Source: a virus
Direction: 5' to 3' (one strand)
Virus record (IMG/VR): IMGVR_UViG_3300029448_000556
Span: 1 to 20,699 of that record
Length of the DNA: 20,699 nucleotides
The first letter of the stretch is position 1, and each line of letters opens with the position of its first letter. The translations under genes were made by a program, and so were the position numbers. Under the pieces are notes generated by a model. That model was not told the DNA's origin and ran no database searches. It was given only the letters and a program-made list of their open reading frames with translations. Positions 1 through 6,604 of the stretch are shown here, piece after piece.

Positions 1-440
1 CTAGGCATTGGGGTCCAACCATCGTCAGAAAAGTTCTCTGTCCAATACTTGTCTATATCCACTATACCAGCACTACCCTGCTTCTTATCACTAGCCCTAC
101 CTCGCCACTCATCAGGAATAAAGAACTCAGGGTCATCATCTACATATCTACGACTAACCTCATTCCAACGTAGGAACTTATGCTTGACTAACTGCCTAGC
201 TACAAAGATAGGAGCCTTGACATGGAAGGATGCAAAGGCATGACCAAAGGGTGACATGTGCTTATGCTTGGCTAAATACTTGATCAACCTCTTGTCTGTA
301 TCATGTAGGATAGGCGTCATACGGTCTCCTTCAACACCACTCCAACCTAGTTCCTTACTATTTTTACCAAAGGATACACGTGCTGCATTGACTACAGACA
401 GGTCACTCCCCATGTGATCTATGTATGTTACTTCAATCAT
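1..440 (-). CDS. thyX: ThyX, flavin-dependent thymidylate synthase (C-terminus cut off by window edge)
   Basis: This gene would make dTMP from dUMP using methylene-tetrahydrofolate and FAD/NADPH, supplying thymidine for phage replication. Reading from the ATG at 440, 146 codons are open to the window edge. Residues 59-71 (HKHMSPFGHAFAS) and 82-99 (RQLVKHKFLRWNEVSRRY) are the ThyX hallmarks. The second is the ThyX motif, normally RHRxxSxNxxSxRY, and here reads KHKFLRWNEVSRRY: both arginines of RHR are lysines and the first serine is tryptophan. The ATG shares its A with the stop of the upstream membrane-protein gene (TGATG), so translation is probably coupled. Full ThyX proteins are usually about 210-250 aa, so roughly the C-terminal third is missing. 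Family assignment is firm; activity with the altered motif is not proven. Confidence 0.9.
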   Translation of the reverse strand, partial: MIEVTYIDHMGSDLSVVNAARVSFGKNSKELGWSGVEGDRMTPILHDTDKRLIKYLAKHKHMSPFGHAFASFHVKAPIFVARQLVKHKFLRWNEVSRRYVDDDPEFFIPDEWRGRASDKKQGSAGIVDIDKYWTENFSDDGWTPMP

Positions 441-775
441 CAGTCATGCTCCCCGTTGTTTCGCCTACCATTGTATCCATCAACACGTCTAGCAAAATCA
501 GATAATACTTTAGGATTTCTACTAGCAGTATCAAACGTACCAACAGTGATAGCTATTGCAGCTAGTAGTAACACGTGAGCTATTGCTGTTAGACCAAACA
601 CAACATAGCTACCCAAGAAGATACTAAACACAATGCACCACATCCATGCAAGTATCTGCAAGATTAGATGACGTGCATTGTTGTCAGGTATATTCTTTAG
701 TGGGCTTCTATCTGAGTCCATGATCAGTGTCCACGTGTCGTATATGTGTTGTCTCACGGTGCTGTACCTTTCCAT
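440..775 (-). CDS. small two-helix membrane protein, unknown function
   Basis: This 111-aa protein has a charged N-terminus (1-36), two adjacent hydrophobic stretches at about 37-60 and 61-80, and a polar, basic tail. The pattern PDNNARHLILQ-ILAWMWCIVFS resembles a conserved small membrane-protein family I have seen in marine phages, but I know of no function. An inner-membrane hairpin is the likely topology. Its start lies inside the end of the 43-aa gene upstream (22-bp overlap), and its stop overlaps the ThyX start by one base, so it sits in the integrase-to-thyX operon. Confidence 0.75.
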   Translation of the reverse strand: MERYSTVRQHIYDTWTLIMDSDRSPLKNIPDNNARHLILQILAWMWCIVFSIFLGSYVVFGLTAIAHVLLLAAIAITVGTFDTASRNPKVLSDFARRVDGYNGRRNNGEHD

Positions 776-885
776 ATTTTTAATTCAGCTTCCAACTTCT
801 CTGCAAGATTTTTCCAGTACTTAACCTCAACCTTTAAGGCTTGATACTTCTCACACAATTCTTTATGTGTCTCCCTGTTTATCAT
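754..885 (-). CDS. 43-aa helical/coiled-coil protein, unknown
   Basis: This short ORF starts at 885 in an ATGA overlap with the integrase stop and ends at 754 inside the next gene. The protein (MINRETHKELCEKYQALK...) is rich in Lys, Glu and Leu with no proline until its last residues. It should form one amphipathic helix, perhaps a coiled coil. The upstream GAAAGAA is a weak ribosome site, so coupling to integrase translation is the likely mode of expression. The exact fit between two flanking genes argues for a real gene. I do not recognise its function. Confidence 0.55.
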   Translation of the reverse strand: MINRETHKELCEKYQALKVEVKYWKNLAEKLEAELKIWKGTAP

Positions 886-1970
886 TTCTTTCTCCTATCC
901 AATGCCTCAGTAGCAGTCTCAAGATTATGTTTGAGGTAGGGGTTGAGTGACGTAATGTTCTTATGTCCAGTGACAGACATAACCTGCATAGCCTCAGCCC
1001 CACCCTTAATCATCTCAACTATAGCTGTCTTTCTTAGATCACCCACACGTAGCTCTGAGGGTAGGCCACAAGCCCTCTTTACCTCACCCACTAGATAGTT
1101 CATCTGGACTACAGAGAGTGGTCTGTAGGCGTTGTCTGAGGCTCTCTGACAGGGTACTACATACTGTTGCCAACCCCAATCAGTGTCTTGCTGTTCTAGC
1201 ATCTCCATCAGGCGATCATCAATAGGTAACTCAACGGTAGCACCACGTTTAGATTGGGTAATAGTCACAGTCTTCTTGGTGAAGTCAATGCTGTCCCATG
1301 TGAGGTTGCGTATGTCTACAGGACGTTGACCCCACTCGTATGCAAACAGTACAAGCAACCCTACGTTACGCCATTTGTATTTACTAAACGCTGTGTCTAA
1401 GAACAACTCAACCTGTTCATTGGTCCAGATGATTGACCGTGGTGTATGACTACGCTTCTTCACGTTCTTCATGGGGTTATACATCATCAACTCCATTGAA
1501 ATACAGTAGTTGATAAGCACTGAGAATATCCTAGCTAATTGATTAGCATGGTCTGTACTTACAGTAGCTTCCCACTGGTCATACATCTCAGTGCATATGT
1601 TTGTGTTCAACTTGTTGAGCGGAATGTTGCCTACTGATTTGTTAAACACAGCACCAGTACAAATAGATTTAAGATTATACTCATAGTTTTTCTGTGTGTT
1701 ATACGACAGAGAATTAAAATGCTTTGTGTTTAGGTAGTAGTCTAGGACTTGGCTTAGGGTAGAGCTTGGACCACATCTACCTACTACTATCTCCCCTCTC
1801 CTAAAGCTATCAACCAAAGCTATTAGCTTAGGTATCTCATGCCTAGCTGTACGACCATCCCTAAATGTCCTAGTGGATAGTACCCCAGCCCTAGCTACGT
1901 CCTCTGGTGGAACAAACATCCAGCTTGTACCACCGTCAATTTTTCGTTTGATCTTGTGTGTATACTTCAT
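882..1970 (-). CDS. int: phage tyrosine-recombinase integrase
   Basis: This 362-aa protein is the usual size for a phage integrase and would insert and excise the genome at attP/attB. Residues about 70-165 look like the helical core-binding (SAM-like) domain and 180-360 the catalytic domain. Visible catalytic residues are R216 (GQRPVDI, box I), K241 (beta-hairpin QSKRGATVELPI), R313 in GDLRKTA, H336 in TGHKN and nucleophile Y345 in NPYLKHN. The first histidine of the usual HxxR (HDLR) is a glycine (G310), a substitution seen in other active family members at this variable position. A palindrome cluster and a 44-bp repeat shared with the late promoter region lie just upstream (1985-2054), implying repression or activation by a common regulator. 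No attP could be identified by eye. Confidence 0.93.
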   Translation of the reverse strand: MKYTHKIKRKIDGGTSWMFVPPEDVARAGVLSTRTFRDGRTARHEIPKLIALVDSFRRGEIVVGRCGPSSTLSQVLDYYLNTKHFNSLSYNTQKNYEYNLKSICTGAVFNKSVGNIPLNKLNTNICTEMYDQWEATVSTDHANQLARIFSVLINYCISMELMMYNPMKNVKKRSHTPRSIIWTNEQVELFLDTAFSKYKWRNVGLLVLFAYEWGQRPVDIRNLTWDSIDFTKKTVTITQSKRGATVELPIDDRLMEMLEQQDTDWGWQQYVVPCQRASDNAYRPLSVVQMNYLVGEVKRACGLPSELRVGDLRKTAIVEMIKGGAEAMQVMSVTGHKNITSLNPYLKHNLETATEALDRRKK

Positions 1971-1984
1971 GTTTACCTTACGTA

Positions 1985-2028
1985 TACTTTAAGTATTATT
2001 ACTACCTTTATAATTAATAGTAGTAATA
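1985..2028. repeat. 44-bp direct repeat, copy 1 (copy 2 at 8830-8873)
   Basis: Positions 1985-2028 match 8830-8873 in the same orientation with 42 of 44 bases identical (the differences are at 1996-1997). The unit is one TACTTTAAGTA palindrome plus the ATTACTAC/GTAGTAAT dyad and the A/T-rich spacer between its arms, which contains TATAAT on the plus strand. The copies are 6.8 kb apart, one before int and one in the late control region. Confidence 0.85.
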
Positions 2029-2054
2029 AAAACTTTAAGTAAGTACTTTAAGTT
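1985..2054. promoter_or_regulatory. operator-like palindrome cluster upstream of int
   Basis: Three copies of an 11-bp palindrome with a central W (TACTTWAAGTA) lie here: an exact copy at 1985-1995, AACTTTAAGTA at 2031-2041 and TACTTTAAGTT at 2044-2054. Between the first and second is a dyad with arms ATTACTAC (1998-2005) and GTAGTAAT (2020-2027). The position, directly before the integrase start at 1970, fits a transcription-factor binding cluster. The same palindrome occurs seven more times at 8784-8908. Confidence 0.65.
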
Positions 2055-2078
2055 ATACTCAATTAGATCTACAGTCAA
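2052..2078 (-). promoter_or_regulatory. weak candidate promoter for int
   Basis: On the minus strand TTGACT (2078-2073) is followed after 15 bases by TATAAC (2057-2052). The hexamers are good but the spacing is shorter than the optimum of about 17. The -10 hexamer overlaps the 2044-2054 palindrome, which would suit repression. A hairpin (TGTGAC 2080-2085 with GTCACA 2091-2096) overlaps the stop of the upstream peptidase gene but has no U-run. Confidence 0.3.
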
Positions 2079-2091
2079 GTGTGACCTGTTG

Positions 2092-3072
2092 TCACATATA
2101 CTTTCTTGATACGTAATCACTGGTATAACTACGTGATTCAATCTTAGCCTCGTCAATCAGTAGATCAGGTGTGAACCCCATCTCAATAAGCATTTTAGTT
2201 ACTAGATCAGGATGCTCTGAAACTAATATATGCATATCCTCAGTGTCATAATTATCCAGAGGCTCATTGTAGTTACCATAAGTTTTACCACTTAAGCTAC
2301 CCCATCTTGACCAGAAGTCATCATCATCATAGTGCATCTCGTACATGGATGGATCACGTGATATCACTAGCTTGGACCAGTCAGCTTGTGTCAAGGCATA
2401 CATCAACAGGTCAGCATACTCAAGGTCTTGTGTCTCATTGACACCGTGCTGACCATAGTAACCTACACTGATGTTGGTACACTCAGGAACTTTATCAGCA
2501 TACTCATTGCTGTCAGTGAATGAGCCACCTGTGTCAGCCACAAGCTGTGGTAGGTCAAGTGCTGTAGCAAATGATTTAGCAAAGTCATCTGATGCTGTAC
2601 GTCTGCCCATCTGATGTGTGATCACTGAGTTTTCACCGTATCTGTCAAAGGATATAACTGCGTCAATGTGTGTCAACCAATAAGGATGACTCTTGACAAG
2701 TGCGCCACTACCAACACAACCAGACTCTTCTGCTGCATGGACTACATACACACCCTCAATACCCTCTTCAATCATACCAAGCATGAGCCATACACCAGTA
2801 GTACAGTCAGCACCAAGGCATGAGGATGTAGCAGCGTCAGCTACGGATACTATGTTGTTAGTGACAACAAGCTTCTGTAAGCCCTCTGTCTTGTGTACTG
2901 TGTCATGGTGTGACGCAAAGCATATCTTAGGGTTATCACCTATACGCAGTATGTAGTTGCCGTTGATATCAGGCAAACCAAAGTGTGGTTCTAGGAACCG
3001 TTCACAGAACTCTTGCTGAGTGCTGGAACCTTGCGGTCTCTTGTACCGCAGCATTTCTATTAAGCTATACAT
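2092..3072 (-). CDS. clan-MH zinc metallopeptidase (M20/M28/M42-like)
   Basis: This 326-aa protein looks like a co-catalytic di-zinc exopeptidase. All five ligand positions of the fold can be placed: H55-x-D57 in FASHHDTVH, D89 in CLGADCTTG, E115-E116 in HAAEES (catalytic Glu then ligand Glu), D143 in ISFDRYG and H209 in GYYGQHG. Such enzymes usually remove N-terminal residues or cleave dipeptides. No signal peptide is visible, so it should act in the cytoplasm. The C-terminal 90 residues are acidic and extend beyond the catalytic core. Its start overlaps the stop of the 538-aa gene by one base (TAATG), so the two are translationally coupled and probably work together. Substrate unknown; class assignment is firm, the exact family is not. 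Confidence 0.85.
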   Translation of the reverse strand: MYSLIEMLRYKRPQGSSTQQEFCERFLEPHFGLPDINGNYILRIGDNPKICFASHHDTVHKTEGLQKLVVTNNIVSVADAATSSCLGADCTTGVWLMLGMIEEGIEGVYVVHAAEESGCVGSGALVKSHPYWLTHIDAVISFDRYGENSVITHQMGRRTASDDFAKSFATALDLPQLVADTGGSFTDSNEYADKVPECTNISVGYYGQHGVNETQDLEYADLLMYALTQADWSKLVISRDPSMYEMHYDDDDFWSRWGSLSGKTYGNYNEPLDNYDTEDMHILVSEHPDLVTKMLIEMGFTPDLLIDEAKIESRSYTSDYVSRKYM

Positions 3073-4688
3073 TATTCTTCCTCTTCTACTTTTATCCAGA
3101 CACCTTCAGGATTCTTCTCCCAAGTATCATTACTATCAAGAATCTCATCCTCTGCTACATCATGACCATCCTCAGTGAAACACCTGACACCATTGTTGTA
3201 TACTTCACCATCCCAATCTGATTGGAAGTAATCATCTTCCATGTCTTTAGGTGATAGCCAAACCTCTTCAGACGTACACCATGTTGCATCATCATCAAGC
3301 CAATGCTTACCATCCTTACACAGAATATAGTTGGCATCACGTGCATCCTCGGATACATTATCTAATGATGGCCCCCAACTACACTGATGCCAAACCTCAA
3401 CAAGCTCAGAGTTGTGTACATGCTCACATATGTAATCACAGTAAGTATGCTCATTGTGGAAGCAATGCTCACAATAGTGATACCCATTATGCTCTGAGCA
3501 ATAGTAATCATCCTCATTGAGTGACTCACCACACTCACAACACTCAGTGTATGAGCCATTAAGTATGCCATGATATGTACTAGCATCCACCTCACCACAT
3601 TCATCTATGATAAGATACTCACCATCACTACACTCAATCATACGCTGTGGTGTCACATCTAAGTATGGACCTATGAAACCACCCTGATGAGGCTTGGCTA
3701 GTAGCCTAGCACCTAACCAGCGTGATCCACGTTCATACCCTACTGCATTGATACTGTCAAGCCAATCCTGTAATTGATTGATTGAGTTCTCACAAACACC
3801 ATAGATAGGACCAGCTTGTGGTCTCTCTTTGTATGATGTACACACCATAACACGACCAGCAATCTCACCACTAGGTGTCTCTAACCAAGCAATCTTGAAG
3901 TCACCACTGCCATAGACAGAGCAAGGGTGCTGTGGCAGTTGATCAAACGTATACCGCATACATGAATGAGCAATAGCCTTTCTGGTAGTGGTAGTCTTAG
4001 GATTGTCCATGTCTGCCTGATTGTGTGAATAGGCATGAGTGAAGTCATCAGGTGATGTACCTGTCTTGAGTGTGAAGGTACGTAAGCCGAACCTCTCACG
4101 GAAAGCATCAGTAAGTATCTCAATGTCTGAGTCAGGTAACTCAGGGAAGATGTACTTGAAGGAACGACCAGCCTTGATAGCTACCTGTCTGTCATTGTCT
4201 GCATCTTTACGTGTCTGGTACATGCTGATCTTACCATGTGCAATCTTGGAACGGATAGGCTGCAATGCACGTAGACGTAACAACCAGTTCTGATACTTAT
4301 GTTCCTTAGAACAAATGTCAGTCTCGTCAAGCTTGGTCCTGAGCCAATTAACAAACACATGATCTTTAAATATTGCACAATCATCCTCAAAGGGACCAAA
4401 GCGTTGCAGTACCTTGTCAGTAGGGTGTAGGTCAGCAACCCTACGCACAATGAACCCATTGTAACGTGGGTTGACACCAAAGGTGACACGTACCATGCTG
4501 TCAGCTATTGTGATGAAGCCACCGACAAGATCACCATTACTGTGTATCTCGTCTTCCCTTCTGATAGGGTAGGGTTTCCATTTCTCAATGTACATCTCAA
4601 CAAGATACTCACTGTTGTCAGTGATACCACGCCCAACACATACATGCTGGGCTAGGTCTGGATCTACCATTACTATCTCATATGGCAT
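3072..4688 (-). CDS. large cysteine/acid-rich protein with zinc-ribbon-like cluster, unknown
   Basis: This 538-aa protein has a strong ribosome site (AAGGAG, 6 bases before the ATG at 4688). I recognise no known family. Residues 1-310 look like a globular alpha/beta region. Residues 383-423 hold a dense Cys/His cluster (C383, C384, C386, C397, H400, H404, C406, C409, H411, H414, C417, C421, H423) that could bind two or more zincs in a RING- or treble-clef-like way. The last 110 residues are very acidic with repeated aromatic and acidic blocks and end in EEEE. It could be a protein-protein or nucleic-acid adaptor. Coupling to the peptidase gene (TAATG) suggests a joint function, but that is inference. 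Expression would be early with the rest of the left arm. Confidence 0.75.
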   Translation of the reverse strand: MPYEIVMVDPDLAQHVCVGRGITDNSEYLVEMYIEKWKPYPIRREDEIHSNGDLVGGFITIADSMVRVTFGVNPRYNGFIVRRVADLHPTDKVLQRFGPFEDDCAIFKDHVFVNWLRTKLDETDICSKEHKYQNWLLRLRALQPIRSKIAHGKISMYQTRKDADNDRQVAIKAGRSFKYIFPELPDSDIEILTDAFRERFGLRTFTLKTGTSPDDFTHAYSHNQADMDNPKTTTTRKAIAHSCMRYTFDQLPQHPCSVYGSGDFKIAWLETPSGEIAGRVMVCTSYKERPQAGPIYGVCENSINQLQDWLDSINAVGYERGSRWLGARLLAKPHQGGFIGPYLDVTPQRMIECSDGEYLIIDECGEVDASTYHGILNGSYTECCECGESLNEDDYYCSEHNGYHYCEHCFHNEHTYCDYICEHVHNSELVEVWHQCSWGPSLDNVSEDARDANYILCKDGKHWLDDDATWCTSEEVWLSPKDMEDDYFQSDWDGEVYNNGVRCFTEDGHDVAEDEILDSNDTWEKNPEGVWIKVEEEE

Positions 4689-4749
4689 ATTAATCTCCTT
4701 GTAAGAAGGGGTGTACCCTCACACAGTATTGCATGAGGGGTAGTGCTTT

Positions 4750-5250
4750 TTATTCATCCTCTTTGAGGGATTCAAGAAAGTCAAACATTTTATTCTGAAT
4801 GGAGGATGCATCAGAACGTAGGTTATCAACAAGACCTTCAAGCTCACGCATCTTTTCACGGTAGTCTTCAGCTTTCTTATTAGCTTCCCACATTGCCTTA
4901 GCGTGTAGCTGTGACACATCATCGGGTGTCTTGTCCTTTGACAAGTTACGGTTCTGAATCTTGCGTGGATACCCATAGTCATCACGCCATTTGTATAGTG
5001 TGGCTTGACTGATTTTGAAAGCCTCACAGGTCTGCCACCATGTATGGTGTGTGTAGTACTGGCAAGCACAGTGGATCAAGTCCAAGCTGTGGTTTTTGTA
5101 AGATGGTTTCTTACGTTGACCAGTAACCTTGTTGTACCAATTACACACAGTACCTACTGACACATTGTACTTCTGTGTGGTGGCTGATAAGGTATTATTC
5201 TTGTAAAACTCTACCACTTCATGTTTTAAATCTAAAGGATAAGAGGGCAT
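4750..5250 (-). CDS. tandem helix-turn-helix DNA-binding protein with coiled-coil tail
   Basis: I chose the ATG at 5250 (166 aa) because AAAGGAACAAACAATG gives it a ribosome site; an in-frame ATG at 5310 has none and falls in a hairpin. Residues about 8-40 (LKHEVVEFYKNN...TQKYNVSVGTVCNWYNK) and 55-92 (ACQYYTHHTWWQTCEAFKISQATLYKWR) are two helix-turn-helix units like those in IS3-type OrfA or psq-type proteins. Residues about 112-163 form a charged coiled coil. No DDE catalytic domain follows, so it is not a full transposase. It could be a transcription regulator, a replication factor or a domesticated OrfA. It is a possible binder of the TACTTWAAGTA palindromes, but nothing here proves that. 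Confidence 0.7.
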   Translation of the reverse strand: MPSYPLDLKHEVVEFYKNNTLSATTQKYNVSVGTVCNWYNKVTGQRKKPSYKNHSLDLIHCACQYYTHHTWWQTCEAFKISQATLYKWRDDYGYPRKIQNRNLSKDKTPDDVSQLHAKAMWEANKKAEDYREKMRELEGLVDNLRSDASSIQNKMFDFLESLKEDE

Positions 5251-5282
5251 TGTTTGTTCCTTTCTAAGAACATTTCTCATAA

Positions 5283-5328
5283 GGTACTTTATCAGTACCA
5301 TGAAGTGCATATCTCCGAACTATGCACT
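5283..5328 (-). other. two hairpins in the leader of the tandem-HTH gene
   Basis: Two perfect inverted repeats sit side by side between the 29-aa gene and the HTH gene: AGTGCATA (5304-5311) with TATGCACT (5321-5328), loop 9; and GGTACT (5283-5288) with AGTACC (5294-5299), loop 5. There is no U-run after either, so they are not intrinsic terminators. They may protect mRNA ends, act as a processing site, or serve as protein-binding sites. Confidence 0.5.
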
Positions 5329-5339
5329 CTAGGTAATGA

Positions 5340-5429
5340 TCAACCCATGAACAGGATTGCCATCGTCAATACAGCTATCAATAATACAGCCGCAATGTCA
5401 ATCAATATGTGGTCATACCATTTTTTCAT
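5340..5429 (-). CDS. 29-aa single-span membrane peptide
   Basis: The ATG at 5429 overlaps the stop of the 55-aa gene (TAATG). The peptide starts MKKWYDHILIDIAAVLL and continues with a hydrophobic stretch to residue 28, so nearly all of it is one membrane span with a short basic N-terminus. The exact overlap supports a real coupled gene. The function is unknown; small phage membrane peptides often modify host membrane proteins or exclude other phages. Confidence 0.5.
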   Translation of the reverse strand: MKKWYDHILIDIAAVLLIAVLTMAILFMG

Positions 5430-5596
5430 TATGTTACCTTTGCTTGATGCCATACAATTACACCAGAACCGTATAATTGTTTTTGAAGGTTGTGTACCTC
5501 ATCCCTAGTCATAAGACCTAGATACACTTTAGGGCCAGTCACCCCACACTTAAAGCCCCTCACCAAGTCAGGGTTTTTGGCTTGTTCACGTGTCAT
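5429..5596 (-). CDS. 55-aa hypothetical protein
   Basis: The start at 5596 overlaps the stop of the GcrA-like gene (TGATG), with AAAGGA just upstream as a ribosome site, and its own stop overlaps the next start (TAATG). The protein (MTREQAKNPDLVRGFKC...) is soluble with mixed charge and one cysteine (C17). No motif is recognisable. It is kept because both junctions are exact and no frame break occurs. Confidence 0.6.
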   Translation of the reverse strand: MTREQAKNPDLVRGFKCGVTGPKVYLGLMTRDEVHNLQKQLYGSGVIVWHQAKVT

Positions 5597-5991
5597 CACA
5601 TTATCCTTTCGTATACTAGTAGTGCCTTGGCTGTTTCTGAGTACATACGTCTTTCTTCTCCTAAGATAGTAGACTTAAGGGCTTTGTGGGGTAACTCATG
5701 ACCCATACCACTAATTTTGTAGTAAGTGTTTGTCTTAGTGTTTGTCACAAGAAAGACCTTATAGGTCTCAGTTACTTCACGTGGAGACACACCTACTTCG
5801 TTTGAAGTGTATCTCCTTTGATTACTGCCATCTTTTGGTTTAGTGTGAGCAGTACTACCGTTTCTGATACGGCGTTCCTTGCTGTAGACCGTATTCGCAG
5901 TTGTACCTAACACAAGGGCAGTCTCTTGTGCAGTTAAGCCACTCTTACGCAGCTTAACCATTTGTTCCATTTTCTGGTCATCCCAGATCAT
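5596..5991 (-). CDS. GcrA-like helix-turn-helix protein
   Basis: This 131-aa protein begins MIWDDQKMEQMVKLRKSGLT and continues AQETALVLGTTANTVYSKERRI. That layout (W-x-D/E start, helix, GLTA, then a helix-turn-helix ending in a basic helix) resembles the N-terminus of GcrA, the alphaproteobacterial cell-cycle regulator that works with sigma70 at methylated GANTC promoters. A basic linker (43-60) follows, then a C-terminal half with beta-strand character that does not look like GcrA. It overlaps its neighbours by ATGA (5988-5991) and TGATG (5596). It may redirect host transcription. Family similarity is moderate; a generic sigma-like or resolvase-like HTH is the alternative. Confidence 0.6.
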   Translation of the reverse strand: MIWDDQKMEQMVKLRKSGLTAQETALVLGTTANTVYSKERRIRNGSTAHTKPKDGSNQRRYTSNEVGVSPREVTETYKVFLVTNTKTNTYYKISGMGHELPHKALKSTILGEERRMYSETAKALLVYERIM

Positions 5992-6191
5992 TGCAGCATC
6001 CTATCAGCTTTGTGTTCAGCCCATGCAATGTTGATCTCATGCTTACGGCGATCAGCACTATGCTCCCACTCTTTCGGACCCATCATATCAGCATTGAGCT
6101 GGTACAATTCTTGACGTAAGACCTGAGACTGTCGGCTCAGTGCCGTCCACTGGTCAAAGAATTTACCACAAAGAAAGTCATCACGAAACAT
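5988..6191 (-). CDS. 67-aa helical hypothetical protein
   Basis: The ribosome site GGAGGAACTATAATG before the ATG at 6191 is good, and the start overlaps the preceding stop (TAATG). The protein (MFRDDFLCGKFFDQWTALSR...) is mostly helical and charged, with Trp and Met scattered through it. It ends in an ATGA overlap with the GcrA-like gene. I do not recognise it; it could be a partner of that regulator. Confidence 0.65.
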   Translation of the reverse strand: MFRDDFLCGKFFDQWTALSRQSQVLRQELYQLNADMMGPKEWEHSADRRKHEINIAWAEHKADRMLQ

Positions 6192-6319
6192 TATAGTTCC
6201 TCCATTTTGTATTTACTTAGAATGTACTGAGCAATCAACTCAGCAGCAAAGGTAGACACACCGCCCATCTGTGTTAGGGCAGTGAGTAGGTCAGCGTGTA
6301 TACGCTGTTGGTTATTCAT
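6191..6319 (-). CDS. 42-aa hypothetical protein
   Basis: The start at 6319 lies 8 bases inside the end of the 48-aa gene, and the stop overlaps the next start (TAATG). The sequence (MNNQQRIHADLLTALTQMGG...) is a helical, amphipathic peptide ending KYKMEEL. The last codons also carry the GGAGG ribosome site for the following gene. Function unknown. Confidence 0.5.
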   Translation of the reverse strand: MNNQQRIHADLLTALTQMGGVSTFAAELIAQYILSKYKMEEL

Positions 6320-6458
6320 ACGTCACCTCAATCCCTTTGCGTTGCATTGCATGACGCAGATCATCCACGTCACGCTTTGGCATGGTACAAAGCAAAGTGC
6401 CATTGACATACACCTTGACTTGCATCATTCTTACCCTCATTTCTAGGTCTGATTCCAT
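6312..6458 (-). CDS. 48-aa hypothetical protein, first gene after the terminator
   Basis: The ATG at 6458 has a near-perfect Shine-Dalgarno (AAAGGAGG, 6 bases upstream), the strongest in the left arm. The protein begins MESDLEMRVRMMQVKVYVNG and then has two short strands and a helix (KRDVDDLRHAMQRKGIEVTY), a compact beta-beta-alpha-beta look. It lies directly behind the intrinsic terminator at 6474-6520, so it depends on read-through or on a promoter within or near that hairpin. I do not recognise the family. Confidence 0.65.
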   Translation of the reverse strand: MESDLEMRVRMMQVKVYVNGTLLCTMPKRDVDDLRHAMQRKGIEVTYE

Positions 6459-6473
6459 CTACTACCTCCTTTA

Positions 6474-6520
6474 TAAATAAAAAGCCCCACATTCAACACG
6501 TAACCAACGTGGTGTGGGGA
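6474..6520 (-). terminator. intrinsic terminator, leftward
   Basis: On the minus strand the stem CCCCACA (6519-6513) pairs with TGTGGGG (6491-6485). An inner stem CACGT/ACGTG (6511-6507 with 6501-6497) lies inside it, and CTTTTTATTT follows (6484-6475). It would stop leftward transcription coming from the 6928-7419 gene or from the structured region, just before the run of small genes, and could be a control point for antitermination. Confidence 0.8.
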
Positions 6521-6521
6521 C

Positions 6522-6587
6522 TAACCGTCTCGTGGTTTCTACGGTAAGATCACAAGTAGTGAGACCTTGCTCTTACTGCTGCGGTTA
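6522..6587 (-). other. nested stem structure before the terminator
   Basis: Three nested inverted repeats are visible: TAACCG (6522-6527) with CGGTTA (6582-6587), GTAAGA (6544-6549) with TCTTAC (6571-6576), and TCAC (6550-6553) with GTGA (6559-6562). A transcript on either strand could fold. It lies between the tRNA-like element and the terminator, so it may be part of one structured leftward RNA. Confidence 0.4.
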
Positions 6588-6604
6588 CGGGGGGGAACAA
6601 ATGC

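Noticed and set aside
3155-4489. Several 67-102 aa frames on both strands inside the 538-aa gene
   Set aside because: They are shadows caused by the biased codon use of the long gene; none has a ribosome site and protein-like sequence.
4716-4739. Terminator after the tandem-HTH gene (CCCTCA/TGAGGG)
   Set aside because: In the leftward transcript the 6-bp stem has a long loop and no U-run; a weak hairpin only.
5251-5310. Longer start for the tandem-HTH protein (20 extra residues)
   Set aside because: No ribosome site at 5310, and the start codon lies in a perfect hairpin, whereas the ATG at 5250 has AAAGGA at the right distance.
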